From Clostridium sp. 1001271st1 H5 (GTDB taxonomy: Bacteria > Bacillota > Clostridia > Lachnospirales > Lachnospiraceae), in the NCBI RefSeq assembly GCF_005845215.1, contig NZ_SPHO01000002.1, positions 186,001 to 250,000 of the forward strand: a stretch of DNA of 64,000 bases, written 5' to 3'. This document shows, piece by piece, positions 61,861-64,000 of the stretch; position 1 is the stretch's first letter; every line of letters begins with the position of its first letter. Position numbers and translations under genes: made by a program. Below the pieces are notes generated by a model. It did not search any database. It worked only from the letters and a program-made list of their open reading frames with translations, and was not told the origin of the DNA.

Positions 61861-62955
61861 ATGATGAAGAAAAGAATCAGACAGTGGGCAGCATTATGTG
61901 TGGCAGCGGGAATTGCAGGCACTACAGTGATGGGGTGCGGTTCATCTGCTGAAACGTCAGACGCAGGAAAGAGACAGACTTCCCAGGAGGCCAAAGCAGC
62001 AGATGGCGCTGGAAATGCTTCCGGAGGAGGCGCCCACATAGGAATCATTTTCACGGAAGCGGGACTGGGCGGAAACTCATTTAACGACCTGGCCCTGGAA
62101 GGTGTAAAGAAGGCTGCCGCGGATTACGGAATCACCTACGACGAAGTGGAGCCAAAGTCTGTGTCAGATGAGGAAATCATCCAGGATGAGATGGCTGCAT
62201 CCGGGGATTACGATTTAATCATCTGTGTGGGAGCGGAGCAGGTGGACGCCCTGACCAATGTGGCCTCCACATATCCGGAGCAGCGGTTTGCCCTGTTAGA
62301 CGCCACGTCCGACCTCTCCAATGTGGCCTCCTATTCCTGTAAGGAGCAGGAGGGTGCATTTCTTGCAGGCGCCCTGGCAGCCCTGGCAAAACAGGAAAAG
62401 ACAGACGGCAAGGTGGGGGACGGAAAGACCATCGGATTCATCGGCGGCGTGGATAATCCCCTTATCAACCGCTTCGCAGCAGGCTACAAGGCAGGAGCCG
62501 AGTATGTTGAACCGGAGATGAAGGTACTTGTGGATTATGCAGGCGGCTTCAATGACCCCACCACCGCCAAGACCATTGCCAATACCTTTGTGGAGAAGGG
62601 GGCCGACGTTATCTTCCACGCAGCCGGTGCTTCGGGAATGGGCATGTTCCAGGCTGCTGAGGAAAAAGGATTTGTTGCCATGGGCGTGAATTTAAACCAG
62701 AACAGCATTGCACCGGACTACATCATGGCAAGCATGCTTAAGAAGCTGGATTCCTGTGCATACCATGCAATTACCAGTATTGTGGAGGATACCTACACAG
62801 GAGAGAACCAGATGCTGGGACTCAGCGACGGAGGCGTGGACGTGACGGTGGAGGGCAGCAATATCAAGGTCTCAGACGATATCCTGGCGCAGCTTGATGA
62901 GCTGAAGCAGAAGGTCATATCAGGAGAGATTCAGGTTCCCTCTGAGCTTAACTAA
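61861..62955 (+). CDS. BMP family ABC transporter substrate-binding lipoprotein
   Basis: 364 aa from ATG 61861 (ATG 61864 also possible; ggagggg upstream). A lipoprotein signal (AAGIAGTTVMGCGSS, lipid Cys) precedes a Med/BmpA-like domain: IGIIFTEAGLGGNSFNDLALEG, ICVGAEQVDALTNVASTYPEQRFALLDA, GFIGGVDNPLINRFAAGYKAGAEYV, VIFHAAGASGMGMFQAAEEKG. The family binds purine nucleosides or related ligands. With the ATPase that follows and the xanthine dehydrogenase cluster before, purine nucleoside or base uptake is likely. Confidence 0.92.
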   Translation: MMKKRIRQWAALCVAAGIAGTTVMGCGSSAETSDAGKRQTSQEAKAADGAGNASGGGAHIGIIFTEAGLGGNSFNDLALEGVKKAAADYGITYDEVEPKSVSDEEIIQDEMAASGDYDLIICVGAEQVDALTNVASTYPEQRFALLDATSDLSNVASYSCKEQEGAFLAGALAALAKQEKTDGKVGDGKTIGFIGGVDNPLINRFAAGYKAGAEYVEPEMKVLVDYAGGFNDPTTAKTIANTFVEKGADVIFHAAGASGMGMFQAAEEKGFVAMGVNLNQNSIAPDYIMASMLKKLDSCAYHAITSIVEDTYTGENQMLGLSDGGVDVTVEGSNIKVSDDILAQLDELKQKVISGEIQVPSELN

Positions 62956-62999
62956 TCTGGACCGGGCTAATCTGAGCTGAATGAATATAGGAGGAAGAT

Positions 63000-64000
63000 A
63001 TGGACGCAATCAGAATGATTGGAATCGTCAAATGTTTTGGGCCGGTACGGGCCAATGACGGGATTGACCTCATTGTGGGGCAGCAGGAAATCCACTGTCT
63101 CCTGGGAGAGAACGGAACTGGAAAGAGCACACTGATGAACATTCTCTTCGGCCTGTACCATCCGGATGCAGGAGAGATATTCATCAATGAGAAAAAGGCA
63201 GCCATAGCCAATCCAAATGATGCCTATGCCCTGGGAATCGGAATGGTCCATCAGCACTTCATGCTGGTGAACCAGCTGACGGTCCTTGAGAACATCATTT
63301 TGGGAAAGGAGTCCGGCGGCTTGTTCCTCAACCGGAAGGAAAGCCGGAAAAAGGTGGAGGAACTGGTGGAACGGTTCGGATTCAGGATTGACCTTGAGGA
63401 GAAGGTGGTGAACCTGTCCGTGGGCATGAAGCAGCGGGTGGAAATACTTAAGACTCTGTACCGGGGAGCTGACATCATCATACTGGATGAACCAACCGCA
63501 GTTCTTACGCCCCAGGAGGTGGATGAGCTGTTCAAGATACTGCGCCAGTTAAGGGCAAACGGCAAGACCATCATATTCATCACCCATAAGCTGAACGAGA
63601 CCATGTCCCTGTCTGACCGGATTACTGTTATCAGGAAGGGAAAGGTGGTGTTCCGGTGCGACACCGGCTCCACCAGCGAAAAAGAACTGGCCACCCAGAT
63701 GGTGGGCAGGCAGGTGGAGAGCATTGTGGCAAAGAGAGGGCAGCAGACCGGTGAGGCCGTGCTGGAGCTGAAAGGCGTGCGGCTTCACGAGAGAGCAGGG
63801 GAAACCGTCAGTCTGAAGGTCCGGGCCGGAGAAATCCTGGGCATTGCCGGGGTGGATGGAAACGGGCAGCAGGAGCTGGAGGAAATGATTGTGGGAAACC
63901 GCAGGGTAAAGGAAGGCGAGATTCTTATCAATGGAATTCCGGTCAGGAACATGGCTGTCAAGGACAGGAAGGCCATGGGCCTGGGATACATCCCGTCGGA
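63000..64000 (+). CDS. Nucleoside-type ABC transporter ATP-binding protein, N-terminal part
   Basis: Begins at ATG 63000 with AGGAGG 5 bp upstream and runs off the window (about 333 codons present of about 510 expected). The first ABC domain has Walker A GENGTGKSTLMNILFG, the Q-loop region MVHQHFMLVNQLTVLEN, signature LSVGMKQRVEILKTLYRG and Walker B IIILDEPTAVL. The second domain starts at about residue 250 (ILGIAGVDGNGQQELEEMI). VHQHFMLV is typical of the BMP-linked (YufO/NupA) ATPases. It pairs with the preceding lipoprotein. Confidence 0.94.
   Translation, partial: MDAIRMIGIVKCFGPVRANDGIDLIVGQQEIHCLLGENGTGKSTLMNILFGLYHPDAGEIFINEKKAAIANPNDAYALGIGMVHQHFMLVNQLTVLENIILGKESGGLFLNRKESRKKVEELVERFGFRIDLEEKVVNLSVGMKQRVEILKTLYRGADIIILDEPTAVLTPQEVDELFKILRQLRANGKTIIFITHKLNETMSLSDRITVIRKGKVVFRCDTGSTSEKELATQMVGRQVESIVAKRGQQTGEAVLELKGVRLHERAGETVSLKVRAGEILGIAGVDGNGQQELEEMIVGNRRVKEGEILINGIPVRNMAVKDRKAMGLGYIPS

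Overview
The window looks like a chromosomal segment of a gut Lachnospiraceae, most likely Enterocloster (the former Clostridium bolteae/clostridioforme group). The evidence is moderate GC, strong AGGAGG ribosome sites, spore-related genes (a YyaC-like protein), many Clostridia-type families, and a D-psicose 3-epimerase (47967-48842) that I recognise as very close to the characterised Clostridium bolteae enzyme. The genus is inference from recalled sequence, not a search. No rRNA, tRNA, CRISPR array, insertion sequence or prophage was seen. The two ends cut a citrate lyase alpha gene (left) and an ABC ATPase gene (right).

Layout. 1-5.7 kb: end of citF, sigma-54 gene rpoN, a two-gene surface O-acetylation unit (MBOAT plus DHHW/AlgX-like protein) and a YitT membrane protein. 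6-12.6 kb: class I ribonucleotide reductase nrdAB behind a promoter with NrdR-like palindromes, an M20 hydrolase, a sugar nucleotidyltransferase and a YyaC spore protein. 12.6-26.7 kb: envelope and housekeeping genes. These are a LysM protein with a degenerate MPN-like cytoplasmic domain, a DUF5711 protein, ROK glucokinase, a secreted cell-wall-binding protein, a two-component system, mutS2, an HtrA-like protein lacking all three catalytic residues, yhaM and rlmD. 26.9-30 kb: small unknown or poorly known genes.

30-37 kb is a betaine reduction module: a DUF3841 gene, a TetR regulator, a second DUF3841 gene, the reductase component B genes grdI and grdH, and a BCCT transporter. grdH is interrupted by an in-frame UGA at 34792 that should encode selenocysteine, and a good hairpin follows it. 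Together these would import glycine betaine and cleave it to acetyl phosphate and trimethylamine, using selenoprotein A and component C encoded elsewhere.

37-49.4 kb: a HMA metal-binding protein, a CitX-CitG fusion, 5-formyl-THF cyclo-ligase, DUF3788, and then a rare-sugar operon (ROK repressor, ABC binding protein, ATPase, permease, FGGY kinase, nucleoside hydrolase, D-psicose 3-epimerase). The ROK gene and the transporter operon carry the same 16-bp operator just downstream of near-consensus promoters, so the regulon can be read from the sequence. 49.4-52.8 kb: a LysR regulator and an orphan gyrB-type gene, then a flavodoxin-family remnant.

52.8-64 kb: a probable purine or N-heterocycle catabolic region: a Crp/Fnr regulator, a two-gene membrane system (DUF3100 type), an amidohydrolase/deaminase, a TauE/SafE permease, a three-subunit molybdenum hydroxylase (xanthine dehydrogenase type), and a BMP-type nucleoside ABC transporter. 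An AT-rich 0.8-kb gap before the BMP gene holds a strong promoter, a highly structured transcribed region, two intrinsic terminators and a second promoter with a palindromic operator. It is the best candidate here for an undescribed regulatory RNA.
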